A stretch of DNA of 24,924 nucleotides from Allomyces arbusculus (GCA_027604705.1 JADHYV010000142.1:1-24924); one strand, 5' to 3'; counted from the first letter of the stretch, positions 1 to 9,429 are shown. The notes: a model not told the origin generated them from the sequence alone. Program-made: numbers and translations.

Positions 1-424
1 CCCCTCTCTCGCACAGAACCATCTCGAAAACGCCGTCCTGACCAAGCTCCCGCTCGACCTGCTGCGCGGCAAGAAGGTGCTCGAGGTGCGCCCGTCGTAC
101 GTGAACAAGGGCGAGATTGTTGGCCGGCTCCTGTCCTCGCAGCGCGCACAGCCGTTCGACTATGTCCTGTGCGCAGGCGACTGCGAGACCGACATGGACA
201 TGTTCCGCCGCCTGTCGCGCGAGTTTGCGGGCAAGGCGGGCACGGCGTTCTCGGTCATGATTGGGCCCGCGAGTAAGCGGACGGTCGCGGATTGGCACTT
301 GCCGGCGCCCGCGGACTTGATTGCGGTGCTGGAGACGATGGGCAGGATGGAAGAGGTGGTCGAGCTGGATGAGGGGGTGCGCGAGGTGGTGGAGAGTGGG
401 GTCGCGATTGCGGCGTCGTCGTGA
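1..424 (+). CDS. TPS2: Trehalose-6-phosphate phosphatase (TPS2-like), C-terminal exon, partial
   Basis: This is the 3' end of a gene that runs in from the left. Bases 1-16 read as a pyrimidine-rich intron end (ctctctcgcacag). The exon starts at 17 in phase 0 with NHLENAVLTKLPLDLLRGKK and ends with TGA at 422-424. The protein matches the phosphatase domain that removes phosphate from trehalose-6-phosphate, the last step of trehalose synthesis in the cytosol. Recognisable parts are KVLEVRPSYVNKGEIV, the HAD motif IV region GDCETDMDMFRRL, and the late block VMIGPASKRTVADWHL. Family members usually read GDD-x-TDEDMF. Here the second Asp of GDD is Cys, but the two Asp of the GDxxxD metal-binding pattern remain. 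A longer TPS-TPP fusion is equally possible because the N-terminus lies outside the window. Confidence 0.85.
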   Translation, partial: PSLAQNHLENAVLTKLPLDLLRGKKVLEVRPSYVNKGEIVGRLLSSQRAQPFDYVLCAGDCETDMDMFRRLSREFAGKAGTAFSVMIGPASKRTVADWHLPAPADLIAVLETMGRMEEVVELDEGVREVVESGVAIAASS

Positions 425-453
425 GTGGAGCGAGCGGGTGGAGAAAGGGAGCC

Positions 454-485
454 GGGTGGGTGGGTGGGTGGGTGGGTGGGTGGGT
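454..485 (+). repeat. (GGGT)8 microsatellite, G-quadruplex-prone
   Basis: Eight perfect copies of GGGT begin 30 nt after the stop codon of the trehalose-phosphatase gene. They would lie in its 3' UTR on the G-rich sense strand. Runs of four or more GGG separated by single T are the classic pattern for a parallel G-quadruplex in DNA or RNA. Confidence 0.9.
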
Positions 486-688
486 GCATACGTGAATCGG
501 GAGAGCTGGACCCGCGCGGAGAGGCGGTGTTGTGCATGCGTAATTCATTCCTTCCCAACATGGGCGTGTGCATTCCTGCCAGCAAGCACCCGAGCGCGGC
601 AAAACCATCCAACGGCCGGACCACAGACGCTGGTGTTATTGGCAGAGCATCGACCTGCAAGGACAAGGCCGGGGACACGCGGGCATCC

Positions 689-1300
689 TCAGCGCCGAAT
701 CCGGATGATCGCGCCCGGGTTCGTGCCGAGCCGCGTCTTGGTCGTGGGCGGCTTGGTCACGTCGATCTGCGTGCCCGGCGCAACCAGCACGCCGCCGCGC
801 ACCTCGCCCTGGCTCATGGGGTACCGCACCGTGACCATGGTCTCGGTCGTGACGCCCTCGAACCGGCGCGTCTCGCCCTCTGGGATGGCCGTCCAGGTCT
901 TGCCGTCGATCGACGCGTCCATGGCGGCGTTGGCCGCGCGGACCGCGACGGCGCTCGTCGCCTCCGCAGCAAGCGGGACGAGGTCAAACATCTCGAGCAC
1001 GAGCGGGCAGTCGTCCTCGGTGATGTGCATAATCTTGACCTGAGACGTGGTCGGCACGTGGCACGCGAGGATCGGGCCGCCGTTGGCCGTGCGCGCGTAA
1101 ACGTTGGCCCACTCAGTCGTGGTCTGAAAGTCGCGCTCCGCAGCGGCGTCGAGCGTGGCCCATTGGGTTGCGGGCACGGACGCGGGGGTCGTGATGTCGG
1201 AAACGAGCACGCTGATGGCGGCGTCCGTCAGGTTGCCGACGCGGACCGTGTTGGGCGCCTCGAGCGCGTGGAAGCGAATCTTGGCGGGGGCCGCGGTCAT
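689..1300 (-). CDS. Hypothetical protein, about 203 aa, probably all-beta
   Basis: A single-exon frame begins at ATG 1300 (MTAAPAKIRFHALEAPNTV) and ends with TGA at 691-689. The frame stays open upstream to 1429, but that stretch is Arg/Pro/Asn-rich and looks like untranslated leader, so I chose the inner ATG. I do not recognise the family. The protein has no signal peptide or membrane segment. It alternates hydrophobic and polar residues with many Thr and Val, which suggests beta strands. Readable blocks are NLTDAAISVLVSD, VKIMHITEDDCPLVLEMF and ETMVTVRYPMSQGEV. Two Cys are present. GC-rich third positions match the neighbouring genes. It converges on the trehalose-phosphatase gene (264 bp between stops) and diverges from the PP2C-like gene. 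Confidence 0.6.
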   Translation of the reverse strand: MTAAPAKIRFHALEAPNTVRVGNLTDAAISVLVSDITTPASVPATQWATLDAAAERDFQTTTEWANVYARTANGGPILACHVPTTSQVKIMHITEDDCPLVLEMFDLVPLAAEATSAVAVRAANAAMDASIDGKTWTAIPEGETRRFEGVTTETMVTVRYPMSQGEVRGGVLVAPGTQIDVTKPPTTKTRLGTNPGAIIRIRR

Positions 1301-1923
1301 GGTGGGGTGGTTGGGGGTCGAGCGAGCAGTGTTGGTGCGGTAAAAGCGCGTGTCGGCAGGATCGTTTGTCTGCCTCGTGGAGAGGGCGCGATACGGAGCT
1401 GCAGGCGGGCCATTTGAGCGCGGCCTCATGGCGCGCAGTTGGGAGGCCAGGCATCACGGCAAGCGGCGGCGCCGTCACCGAGTCGCGCGTGCCTGGCGTG
1501 GAACAGTGCATTGAGACATGATGGCGGGCAAGCGAGTGAGTGCATGGTGAGCTTGCGGCCGCCCCTGCCGCCAGCTCCTTCCTGCTCGTTACCAGTCCGA
1601 GCGTTGGCGCCGCATGCAGACCACGACGTCGACGGCGTACTCCGCGCATCAACCGCCGGTAACCTACCGCAATCTTCAGCAGCCTGGAGCATCCGCCGAA
1701 AGGATTCGACGTGACGCGCCGCTCGGGTTCTGGTTTCCTGCCGCTGTGCCTGCCAGTCGACGCCAAGCTCCTGCAGCCACTGTGCTGGCCCGCCAAACGA
1801 TTGTCAAGTCGGGCGGCAACCGCTACCCCGTTGTCTGCCACGTGCAGCATGAACCACACCATCTAGGCCCGAAATCCTGCCGATTATCTGTTACCTGCAA
1901 TCGCAGCCCGAGTATCCCGCTCC
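1301..1923. other. Divergent intergenic region (promoters of two genes)
   Basis: This is 623 bp between the start codons of the minus-strand hypothetical gene and the plus-strand PP2C-like gene. It should hold both promoters and leaders. I see no TATA box and no convincing exon. Open frames here are short or Arg/Pro-rich, as expected by chance in GC-rich DNA. Confidence 0.5.
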
Positions 1924-3513
1924 ATGGCTTCGTTGCACACGACCAGGTCCAATGGCCGACACGCCGCACCCTCGCGGAAACCCAGTGCGGCCGACGTTGC
2001 GCCACCACGGCCTGCGACCAAGCGCAAGACGCCGAGCCCGCCGCACACGTCGGCCGCGAACCGGCTTGTCCCAGAGGCAGACAGATCCTGGGCCGCGTTC
2101 CGCGACGACGTGGTCTTCCAAGACCGGACCATGCACGGCGTCTACGGCATGGCCACAGGCACCTCGGCCATTCGGCACGAGTTGATCGACGAGCACGTCT
2201 TGACCGACCTCGCGGCCGTCTTCCACGACTTCCACTGGGACCTGTCGGACCGCAGCGATGCGCGCCGGCTACGGTCGATGCTGCAAGACTGGCTGCGCAA
2301 GTATGACCAGCGGCTGTGCCTTGACCAGTGCAAGTCGGTGCTTGAGACCTACTGGGAACACGTTGATCAAGGATTCTCGCAGGACGAACTCGCCAATGCG
2401 ATTGCCCCACTCGACGGTGGCGCCTCATTTGCATTTGTCACGGTGCTCGACCGCTACCTGGTTGTCGGCGTCGTTGGCGACATTCACGTCACGATTGGGT
2501 ACCTCGACGCCAACGGCAAGCGGTACCTGCATCCGAAGCGCATTCACCCGACCCCACTTGACCTCGATTGGCTCGAGTGCGGCGGTGGGGAAGTCGCGTT
2601 GGGCACCGAGGCCGTTGCTGCCGTGAACCAGCGCGTCGTCAAGTCGCCGCACGTGCGCGCGCTCGATGCTGATATCGCCACGGGCGCGAAAATCAAGGAG
2701 GCCATGGCCAGGAAACACTTGGTCTCCGGGTCCGCGGCGACGAGACCTTCCACCTCCACGACTGGCACCGGTGCTTTACGCCGCAGCAACGGCAGCGGCA
2801 ACGTCGCGTCTGCCGCGTCATCCACGGCGTCGCTCGTGATCCCACCCGTGGCCGACGGATCCGCCCCACTCCAGGTGCGCCGCGCGTCCTATGCGCTCGC
2901 GGCCGTCGAATCGAACCCGCGTTCGGCGCTCGCCGAGACGGGCGCGATCGGGACCGAAGCCGCAGTCAACCGGCACGACCGGTACGTGCACGACCCGGAC
3001 ATGCTCACGGGATTACCGTCGCTCGGCGCGATTCCGGCGCCCCTACGGCAAATCCTGGCGGCGCGGCCCGTCACGCACCCAGGAGGGTTCATGGGCGGTT
3101 TCTTCTACAAGGTTCCGCCCAACTTGTTCCCCTTCTCGACCAAAAACGACACGCCAAGAATCGAGATTATTCCGCTCGATTTGAATTTCGACTGGGGGGT
3201 CACCATGTACCCGTCGCCGGGTGCGATTCGTGGCCTGTTCTTACCGCACGACGACGTCCTGTCGGTGCGGGAAGAAGGGATGCCGAGAGCGTGCCGGCGC
3301 GCCGAGGACCGGATCACGCCGATTTCAAGGGGGTTGCCGACGGACCGCGATGTGAGTGCAGCGACGCTCGCCAAGTTGAAGCGTAACACGATGGTGGATA
3401 TCGCGCGCGATGTCTGCGTCAAGTGTAATTTGCCGGGCGCGCTCGTGATACGCGTGTATGGCGTGGTGGCCGTGGACCAACAGCCGAAACGGTCGCGGCT
3501 CGTCATTGACTAG
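1924..3513 (+). CDS. PP2C-like protein lacking catalytic Asp residues (putative pseudophosphatase), 529 aa
   Basis: A single exon runs from ATG 1924 to TAG 3511-3513. The first 50 residues are basic and Pro/Ser-rich. The rest has the order of a PP2C (PPM) fold. A GVYGMATGT stretch (residues 72-80) sits where active enzymes have VFDGHGG. GGASFAFVTVLDRYLVVGVVGD (165-186) matches the GS-A-x-V-x-L-x-VANVGDS core. A Ser/Ala-rich insert spans about 255-330. LPHDDVLSVREEG and the final NLPGALVIRVYGVV sit where active enzymes carry the ASDGLWD and DNITVIVV blocks. Only the VGD Asp (186) is kept. The DG of the first motif, the DG of the third and the DN of the last are absent. By comparison with TAB1-type proteins this suggests a non-catalytic scaffold. 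The family call is inference from motif order, not from strong identity. Confidence 0.5.
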   Translation: MASLHTTRSNGRHAAPSRKPSAADVAPPRPATKRKTPSPPHTSAANRLVPEADRSWAAFRDDVVFQDRTMHGVYGMATGTSAIRHELIDEHVLTDLAAVFHDFHWDLSDRSDARRLRSMLQDWLRKYDQRLCLDQCKSVLETYWEHVDQGFSQDELANAIAPLDGGASFAFVTVLDRYLVVGVVGDIHVTIGYLDANGKRYLHPKRIHPTPLDLDWLECGGGEVALGTEAVAAVNQRVVKSPHVRALDADIATGAKIKEAMARKHLVSGSAATRPSTSTTGTGALRRSNGSGNVASAASSTASLVIPPVADGSAPLQVRRASYALAAVESNPRSALAETGAIGTEAAVNRHDRYVHDPDMLTGLPSLGAIPAPLRQILAARPVTHPGGFMGGFFYKVPPNLFPFSTKNDTPRIEIIPLDLNFDWGVTMYPSPGAIRGLFLPHDDVLSVREEGMPRACRRAEDRITPISRGLPTDRDVSAATLAKLKRNTMVDIARDVCVKCNLPGALVIRVYGVVAVDQQPKRSRLVID

Positions 3514-3860
3514 GTCGGCGTGCTGGCTCTGGTCGAATGGGATGGGGATTGGGTGGACGTTGAGTCAGTGTTCGGGACGAGAAGGGCGGTTGTGTGGCCC
3601 TGGTGTGGGCGAGGCCGTGCCTGGCACGGGTTTTGGACCAGAGTTGGTTCGTGGATCGTTTGGATTGGAGGCAGGCTTTGTTGGGGGCGTGTCAAATCGT
3701 GTAATCTATTCAACAAGAGCGGCGTTGGGCCGCCAACCACCTTGCTGATTCGAAAACAAAGTGGTGACCGTTGTGGAGAGGGCAAGCCAACATCTGCTGT
3801 CACCCAAACAAAATCAAATATTGCTCCTATCACAAAAACGCGACTACCTACAACAGCAAT
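3514..3860. other. Convergent intergenic region (two 3' ends)
   Basis: This is 347 bp between the stop of the PP2C-like gene (+) and the stop of the CDKAL1 gene (-). It should hold both 3' UTRs and terminators. An A-rich stretch near 3808-3845 (aaacaaaatcaaatattgc) fits a polyadenylation zone for the plus-strand gene. No coding signal was found. Confidence 0.5.
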
Positions 3861-6132
3861 CTACGACCGCTTCACTTTCCCCACCCTTGGGGGTCGCCTC
3901 CCGCCCTCACTTAACCCGGCACGAAACTCGGCCACCGGGACGCCTGTCGTGCGCACACTAAAGAACAGCGCCACGAGCCCGACCACGTACGCGGGTACTT
4001 GCACGAACAGCGAGGCCTCGTACTGCCACACGGCCACAAAACACAGAATCGCTACGAGCAATGCCAACTGCGCCAGGCGCCGCTGCGTCGCCGTCACAAT
4101 CGTGACCTTGTTTTCCTCCTCTGTCGATGGCGGCGGGGCAGACGCGGACGTGGACGATCGTACGCCATTCGCCTTGCGCGCCGTCACCCCCAGCTTAACG
4201 CCCACCAACTCCTTAACGCGCGCCGGCTTGTCAACCGTCTCGTCCCGCCGCTGCGCCCCCCCACTCGGCGGGCCGATCGGCCGTCCAAACAAGCAGTGTT
4301 TGGCCGTATCCACAATCTCGACGTCGAGCATCTTGCCGAGATACCCGTCACGCATCGGCACGAGCACTTGCTGGTAGGCCTTGCTGTGCGCGACATAGTG
4401 TTTCCCGTCACTTGCCATCTCGGTCACGAGCACACGCATAGTTTGGCCGCGCAGGTGGTCGTACGGACGGTAGCTCTCGAACAGGGCCGTGATTGCGCGC
4501 GACCGCTGCTTAACGACTTGTGTCGGAAGGCGCGGCATGCGTGCCGCGGGGGTGCCAGGGCGCGGGTAAAACTAGGGACAGGGCGAAGTGGTGAGGAGTG
4601 GGGCCGAAATCGGCGGAGAAGAGGACGCGGCAAGGCGTGGACCTGCGAGATATGCAGCACCGGGAACTGGTACTCCTTGACAAGGTCGAGCGTCTCATCA
4701 AAGTCCGCGTCGCTCTCCGTAGGGAACCCGCAAATGATATCAGTCGCAATCGTCATCCCCGGCACATGTTCGCGCAAGTAATCCACGACCTGCCGAAACT
4801 CGGCCTGCGAGTACTGCCGCCGCATATCCAGCAGCACCCGGTCCGCCGCGGCCTGCACGGGCACGTGCAGGAAAGCATACACGCGCGCGTCGCGCAAAAT
4901 CTCGGCCATGGCGGGCAAGTGCTCGAGGATGTACGGCGGGTTGGTCATGCCAATACGCAGCATGACGGAACCGTCGGTCGGTAATTCGGCGAGGATTGCC
5001 CAGAGCAGGGTAGGGAGATCTGTGCCAATGTCGCGCCCGTAGGTGCCCGTGTCCTCGCTCGTGAGCCAGATTTCGACAATACCCTCGGCCAGGACTTGTC
5101 GAACACGGTCGACGACTTCGGCGACTGGGTAGCTCGCGAGCTCACCGCGCGCGTGCTTGGTCTTGCAGTAGGTGCACTGGTTGAGGCAGCTATCGCGGTG
5201 GGTGGAGGTGAGTGGTCGTGGAGTGGAAGTGGGCGATAGGACGTTGCGTAAGAAAGACAGACCCCGTGTTGATGGCAATGATTTCAATCAGCGGGTTCTT
5301 TCGAATCTTGGGCAGCGCGAGCTTGGCACCGCCTGCGCGCACCTTGGTTCCGGGCTCCTTCTTCGGGTCCATGAGTCGGACCGAGTGCCCGAGCAGAGTC
5401 TCCTCGACGACGTAGACGATCTGGTCGATTTGCTGGACCTGAAGACAGCGTGCAGCGTGAGCAAAAGGGTCCGCTGCACGATTCCGACCATGTGGACAAT
5501 CATACGCCAATGATACTCAATCCGTCCCACATCTTGTTGCGTGGCGCTGCCTGCGTCACGCATCCGGCCAGGACCACTTTCTTGCTGTTGCCCTGCGCTT
5601 GCCGAATCGCATTGACAAATGTCTGCTCGGACGGGTTCTTGACGGTGCACCCATTCAGCACCCACAGGTCGGCCTCGTCACCCGTTGCTACGATCGTGTA
5701 CCCGTGGGATGCGAGAATGCCCGCCATGTACTCTACAGCGTGAATTGGTATGAGCGATGAGCAGGTTGCGTGCCGCTCGACCACATCGTGAATGTCCGTA
5801 CCCGAATCCGAATTGTTGTGGCTGCACCCCCACGTTCGCACATAGATTTTGGCCTTGCCGGGAGCGTAAAAGTCGGAAGACACGGGAAGCGGGCCGGATT
5901 CGAGATCACTTCCCTCATCGACATCGTCATCGTCCTGGTTCTCCTTGGCGGCGCTGTCGTGATCGTTGGCGGCGCCGCGATTACGTCGGCCGAACCGCTT
6001 GACGGCAACGTGGCGATACGACGAGCGTGCTCGGCTTGCGGTTGCGTCGTCAACGGCCACGGTCAATTCTTCAATGTCGTCGAGCGTCTCGGGTTCATGG
6101 TCGGGCAAGTCGGTGGCCATCGTGTCGGCCAT
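3861..6132 (-). CDS. CDKAL1: CDKAL1-type tRNA-t6A37 methylthiotransferase, 5 exons, 663 aa
   Basis: This enzyme adds a methylthio group to t6A at position 37 of ANN-decoding tRNAs, using radical SAM chemistry and two 4Fe-4S clusters. The exons I reconstruct are 6132-5802, 5732-5506, 5438-5263, 5189-4643 and 4571-3861, totalling 1992 nt, with introns of 69, 67, 73 and 71 nt. The N-terminal MTTase domain carries Cys103 ([16 protein letters not shown]), Cys139 (NGCTVKNP) and Cys168 (LAGCVTQ). The radical SAM motif is Cys246-x3-Cys250-x2-Cys253 ([15 protein letters not shown]). The [15 protein letters not shown] and [12 protein letters not shown] blocks follow, then [16 protein letters not shown] and a TRAM-like region with MRVLVTEM. 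The C-terminus has two hydrophobic segments (about 592-610 and 615-633), consistent with ER anchoring as in animal CDKAL1. About 90 acidic, low-complexity residues precede the first domain. Confidence in family is very high and in exon ends high, because each junction restores a conserved motif. Confidence 0.95.
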
Positions 6133-6441
6133 GATGGTCGGCTTCGTCAGCGGTGCTGCGATCCTCGTTGTTCGTCCTGATCTTGTTGCGCCCAGTTGAG
6201 GTCTTGACGGGCCGTTCGTGCGCGGTCCAAAAGAAAATGAAGTTGAAACCGTTCACGAAAGCGAACGCTGGGAGCAAAAATGAAAAGCGCAAGCCGTTGA
6301 TCATGTCCAAGTCAATTCAGCGTGCGCCTGCGTTAGCCGTGTTGCTCGTGCTGCGGTCGTTCGGCGACCAAACCGTCATCAACTGACGAGAATCACTCGT
6401 CGCAGTGCCAGCAAACCATGTCCACCCGGATATTCTGCACC
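6133..6441. promoter_or_regulatory. Shared divergent promoter of CDKAL1 and RBFA
   Basis: Only 309 bp separate the start codons of the minus-strand CDKAL1 gene and the plus-strand RBFA gene, so this stretch must hold both promoters. It has an A-rich patch (6228-6295) in otherwise GC-rich DNA and no TATA box. A bidirectional TATA-less promoter is the simplest reading. Confidence 0.55.
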
Positions 6442-7475
6442 ATGGCGGCGGCGGCCCGTCGACTTGCGCTCACCGCGCCAACGAACCCGACTGTGACGGC
6501 TGCAAGGACCTTCCGTACCGCTACGCCAGCCATGACGTTCAACGTTTGCAAGCATGGTAGGGCAATCGAACCGTGATGCCTTTGCGTCGAATTGGAGCCT
6601 CATCGCACATTGTTTGTAGATCGCGAATGGGTCGAGGAGCATCCGAACGTGCGGGGCGTGCTTGACGAGTACCATGTGCCCGGCAAATTCAAAGACTACT
6701 TTATTCCGACCAAGCGGCAGCTCAAGCGCGAGAAGCGCCTCAAGGACCCGCCACCACCTGTCCGTAGTACCCCATCCACCGTCCTCTCCGCGCCACCGTT
6801 CGCTGACGACCCCTTGGTTGTGCCAATCAGCCTCCGGACCTCGCCCTCATCGCACCGACCATGGCCGCCAACTCTCGCCGTAACGATACGCCGCAATTCT
6901 CCAAGAAACTCGCGCAGCGCGTCTCGCGCGCCATTCACGACATTCTTTACGACCCGGCGTCTGGGCTCGCCATGGCGTCAACCGACGACCCGGCCGACAG
7001 TTCCTGGCGTGTTGACCGCGTGACGGTTGCGGGCACGGGCAACGTGACGATTTGGTGGGTGCCGAACGAGGACCTCGACACGGCTGTTTTGCTTGACAAT
7101 GTACGCACCTCGCATTCCGCATCCATCGCGAGCCGCATGATCTAATCATTTTTTGCACACGTTGGATTGCAGGATTTTATGGTGACGCAGCTCGAGACGA
7201 CAGCCAAGTCGGTCAAGGCCGCGTTGCGGCACAAGTTGCGGCTGCGCAAGAATGAAATGCCCAAGATCACGTTCATGCGCCGCGATACGAGTCTTGACTT
7301 GCTCATGGACATAGTCGAGAACGAACGTGTCATGGCCGAGGCGTTTGAAGCGTTCCAGGCGCAGCAGAGCGGGATTGGCGAGTCGGACGCGGTCGAGTCA
7401 ACGGAAGGGGAAGGACCAGCGAGGGCGGGGCGGCGCAAAAGGGCTGTCGAACCGCAAATTGATTTGCTCGCGTAG
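6442..7475 (+). CDS. RBFA: Mitochondrial ribosome-binding factor A (RbfA family), 4 exons, 275 aa
   Basis: Exons are 6442-6556, 6620-6759, 6831-7100 and 7173-7475, totalling 828 nt, with introns of 63, 71 and 72 nt. RbfA helps mature the small-subunit rRNA. The first 30 residues (MAAAARRLALTAPTNPTVTA) are Ala/Arg/Thr-rich with no acidic residue, as expected of a mitochondrial targeting peptide, so it likely acts on the mitoribosome. Residues 39-80 (REWVEEHPNVRGVLDEYHV) are a basic linker. The KH-like RbfA domain spans about 106-222. It opens with SKKLAQRVSRAIHDILYDP, has VDRVTVAGTGNVTIWWVP in the middle, and ends with the signature LRHKLRLRKNEMPKITFMRRD followed by TSLDLLMDIV. The tail after 230 is low complexity. 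Reading from the first ATG needs the GTAGGG donor at 6557, which gives a clean phase-1 join to ATCGCGAATGG. Confidence 0.85.
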
Positions 7476-8172
7476 ATGGTTGGGAGTGGTGAGAGTGTTT
7501 GTGCGAGCGGAATAGTACTGCTGTTTTTTTCGGATCCTGATGCGACTGATTTGTCTCGACCCGTCTCGGCCTGAACCTGAGGAGCGCCTGCCTGCCAACC
7601 GGATTGTTGGCATTTCATTTGTTCCGTCGTCCACACCTGCTTTGGCAAGCCGAACCGAGACAGAACATCGCACCAACCGCTTCAACCGCTTCATCACCGA
7701 TTCAAGGCAAGCGCGCAAAAGGCCGGGGGGGACGGGGGCGGCGAAGAGTCCGACCACCACGTCTTACCTGTGCCGACTGCAGCTCACGACTCTTCCTCTC
7801 GCAGTGCGCCACAAGTATCCCGAGGCCCCGCGGTTTCTTGTTGGAGCGCGCCGACCCCCTCCCTTCTGCAAGGAGAGAAGCCGGACCTAACTGACTGTAT
7901 GATGGAGGCGAGGGCAGTCCCTTTGATAGACGTCATTGTACCCTCTTATTTGGGACAAATTTCCATGTACCGGCGCAAGGGCAGATTCTGATTTTGAGAA
8001 GTTGATCGATCGGCGGGAGTCATGTTCTGCCCCGTCTTGTTTGGCCTCACCCGAACGCAACCCGCTGCTGCAACCAGCCGCGTTAGTGCACGTTGCCAGT
8101 GACGCAAATGAAGATCAGCGGACGTAAGGGACGTATTTCTCGCGCTAACGTATCAGCGCCAACTGAGACAAG
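7476..8172. other. Intergenic region between RBFA and the GRDP-like locus
   Basis: This is 697 bp after the RBFA stop. It contains one copy of a 41-nt repeat (7748-7788). I see no convincing gene. The open frames here have codon use unlike the neighbours. The AT-richer part (7900-8170) likely holds the 3' ends of the two converging loci. Confidence 0.4.
7748..7788. repeat. 41-nt dispersed repeat, copy 1
   Basis: The segment starting GTCCGACCACCACGTCTTAC matches 9694-9734 at 35 of 41 ungapped positions. Read on the minus strand it contains CACAG|GTAAGACG, which looks like a splice donor. The pair brackets the damaged GRDP-like gene in direct orientation. Confidence 0.7.
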
Positions 8173-9429
8173 TTATTGCATTACGTCACTCAAATGCAAA
8201 GCATGCAAGGTAATCGTGTCTGCGAAAACACGACATCGACCTGCCATCGGGTCTACCACGAACCCAGCATGTCCCTCGTACGGCCAAATGCACCAACGGC
8301 ATATCGTAGACCCGGCAAGCTTCTTGTCACCACGGTCACCGTCCAATGACAGGTACATGCACCAGTAATTGCATGAAATGTCGCACCAGACCTGCTGTTG
8401 GCCAGTGCCAGTCCCACAGGCCTCGCCGCTCAAGCCAAGCCCCTTGATCAACATGTTGGCCGACTCCACGGCATCAACCTTGGTGCCCATGGCGCACGAA
8501 ACTTTGGGCCGATGGTAGTCCTCACCAAATAACGGCATCCTCAGCGCCGGCATGGCTTTAGCGCCCTGTGCCAGGCGCGACTCGGATACTTTGTCGTCTG
8601 AGTCGTCGTGGTTGGCCACCATGCTGAAAAGCGCGGACGTGTACACCGCATACACGGTGGGTAAAGCTGGTGCTTGTGCCACGTGAGATTGATTTCCGTG
8701 GTCGGGACGTGCGAAGTCGACGGCCGCGTAGCATGGCGGCCAAGAACTCGGGGTACTGAGATCATGACCGGGTCATAACGGCGGCCCATGTCGTCAGCAT
8801 AGTGAATCGGGCTCAACTATGGATATATACCAATGAAAGGCGCATTTCAGAAACTGGAAATAAACTGGAAGAATCTGTCGGTCTGTCAATGATCGTCGCG
8901 TACGTACTTTGCGCATGCCAAGACAAAGGCCACATCGAGCGGCGGGAGCGGAGGATTCTCGAAATCCGACGCGTCCTTGGCAGCGTACTCGGCGAGAACG
9001 TCTATGTACGCGAGGTAACGCGCCTCGCCGGCGCACAGTAGCGCCTTATGGTGGGATGGCAATCGGTGAGACGTGTCTCTTTCACGAAGCAAGCCATGAA
9101 CGAGTGAGAAAACCAAAACACGTACAGGTCGCGGCCTCAGCCTTGTCACCGCGCAGCCGGTGGTGGAACGCGACGAGCAGAAGCGTGTGCAATGATCACC
9201 TCACGCGACACGACTTTGGCTGTGTGCTCGCCAATCACATCGACGAGCTTCGTGAGCGCCTCCTTGCCGACCTGGTTTCCGTCCTTGGCGATCTTTCCAG
9301 CAAGCGCTGTCATTTCGTTCATTACTGTGATTTCGCGGTGGAAGCGCCCGTCACTTCAAAACCGTCGCCGAATATACACCGGTCCTGCAGCCCGTGGTGG
9401 ATTGGAGCTTGGACAACAGCGGCGGACAT
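8173..9429 (-). pseudogene. GRDP/DUF1399-like gene, apparently disrupted
   Basis: Pieces of one protein lie in order on the minus strand. A likely start is ATG 9429 (MSAAVVQAPIHHGLQD), followed by LAGKIAKDGNQVGKEALTKL and LLVAFHHRLRGDKAEAA. Next comes EARYLAYIDVLAEYAAKDAS and PPLPPLDVAFVLACAKY, ending at 8904. A good 87-nt intron (8903-8817, GTACGC to CATAG) joins this to LSPIHYADDMGRRYDP. Then come YPEFLAAMLRGR, VPTTEINLTWHKHQLYP, TVYAVYTSALFSMVANHDD and FGEDYHR. This order matches the glycine-rich-domain-protein N-terminal region (PPLDVAYVWHCHRLSP, VPTxDIDLxWHTHQL, NHDDKVEE). The frame changes between YPEFLAAMLRGR and VPTTEINL, and again right after HKHQLYP (about 8660). There is no room for an intron at the second site. 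The Cys-rich C-terminus (QQQVWCDISCNYWCMYL) runs to 8173. It may be a pseudogene, or an intact gene with assembly errors. Confidence 0.5.

Noticed and set aside
425-1417. Plus-strand open frame of 330 codons across 425-1417
   Set aside because: It is antisense to the 689-1300 gene, Arg/Gly/His-rich, and crosses the GGGT repeat. The opposite strand has better composition and a sensible start.
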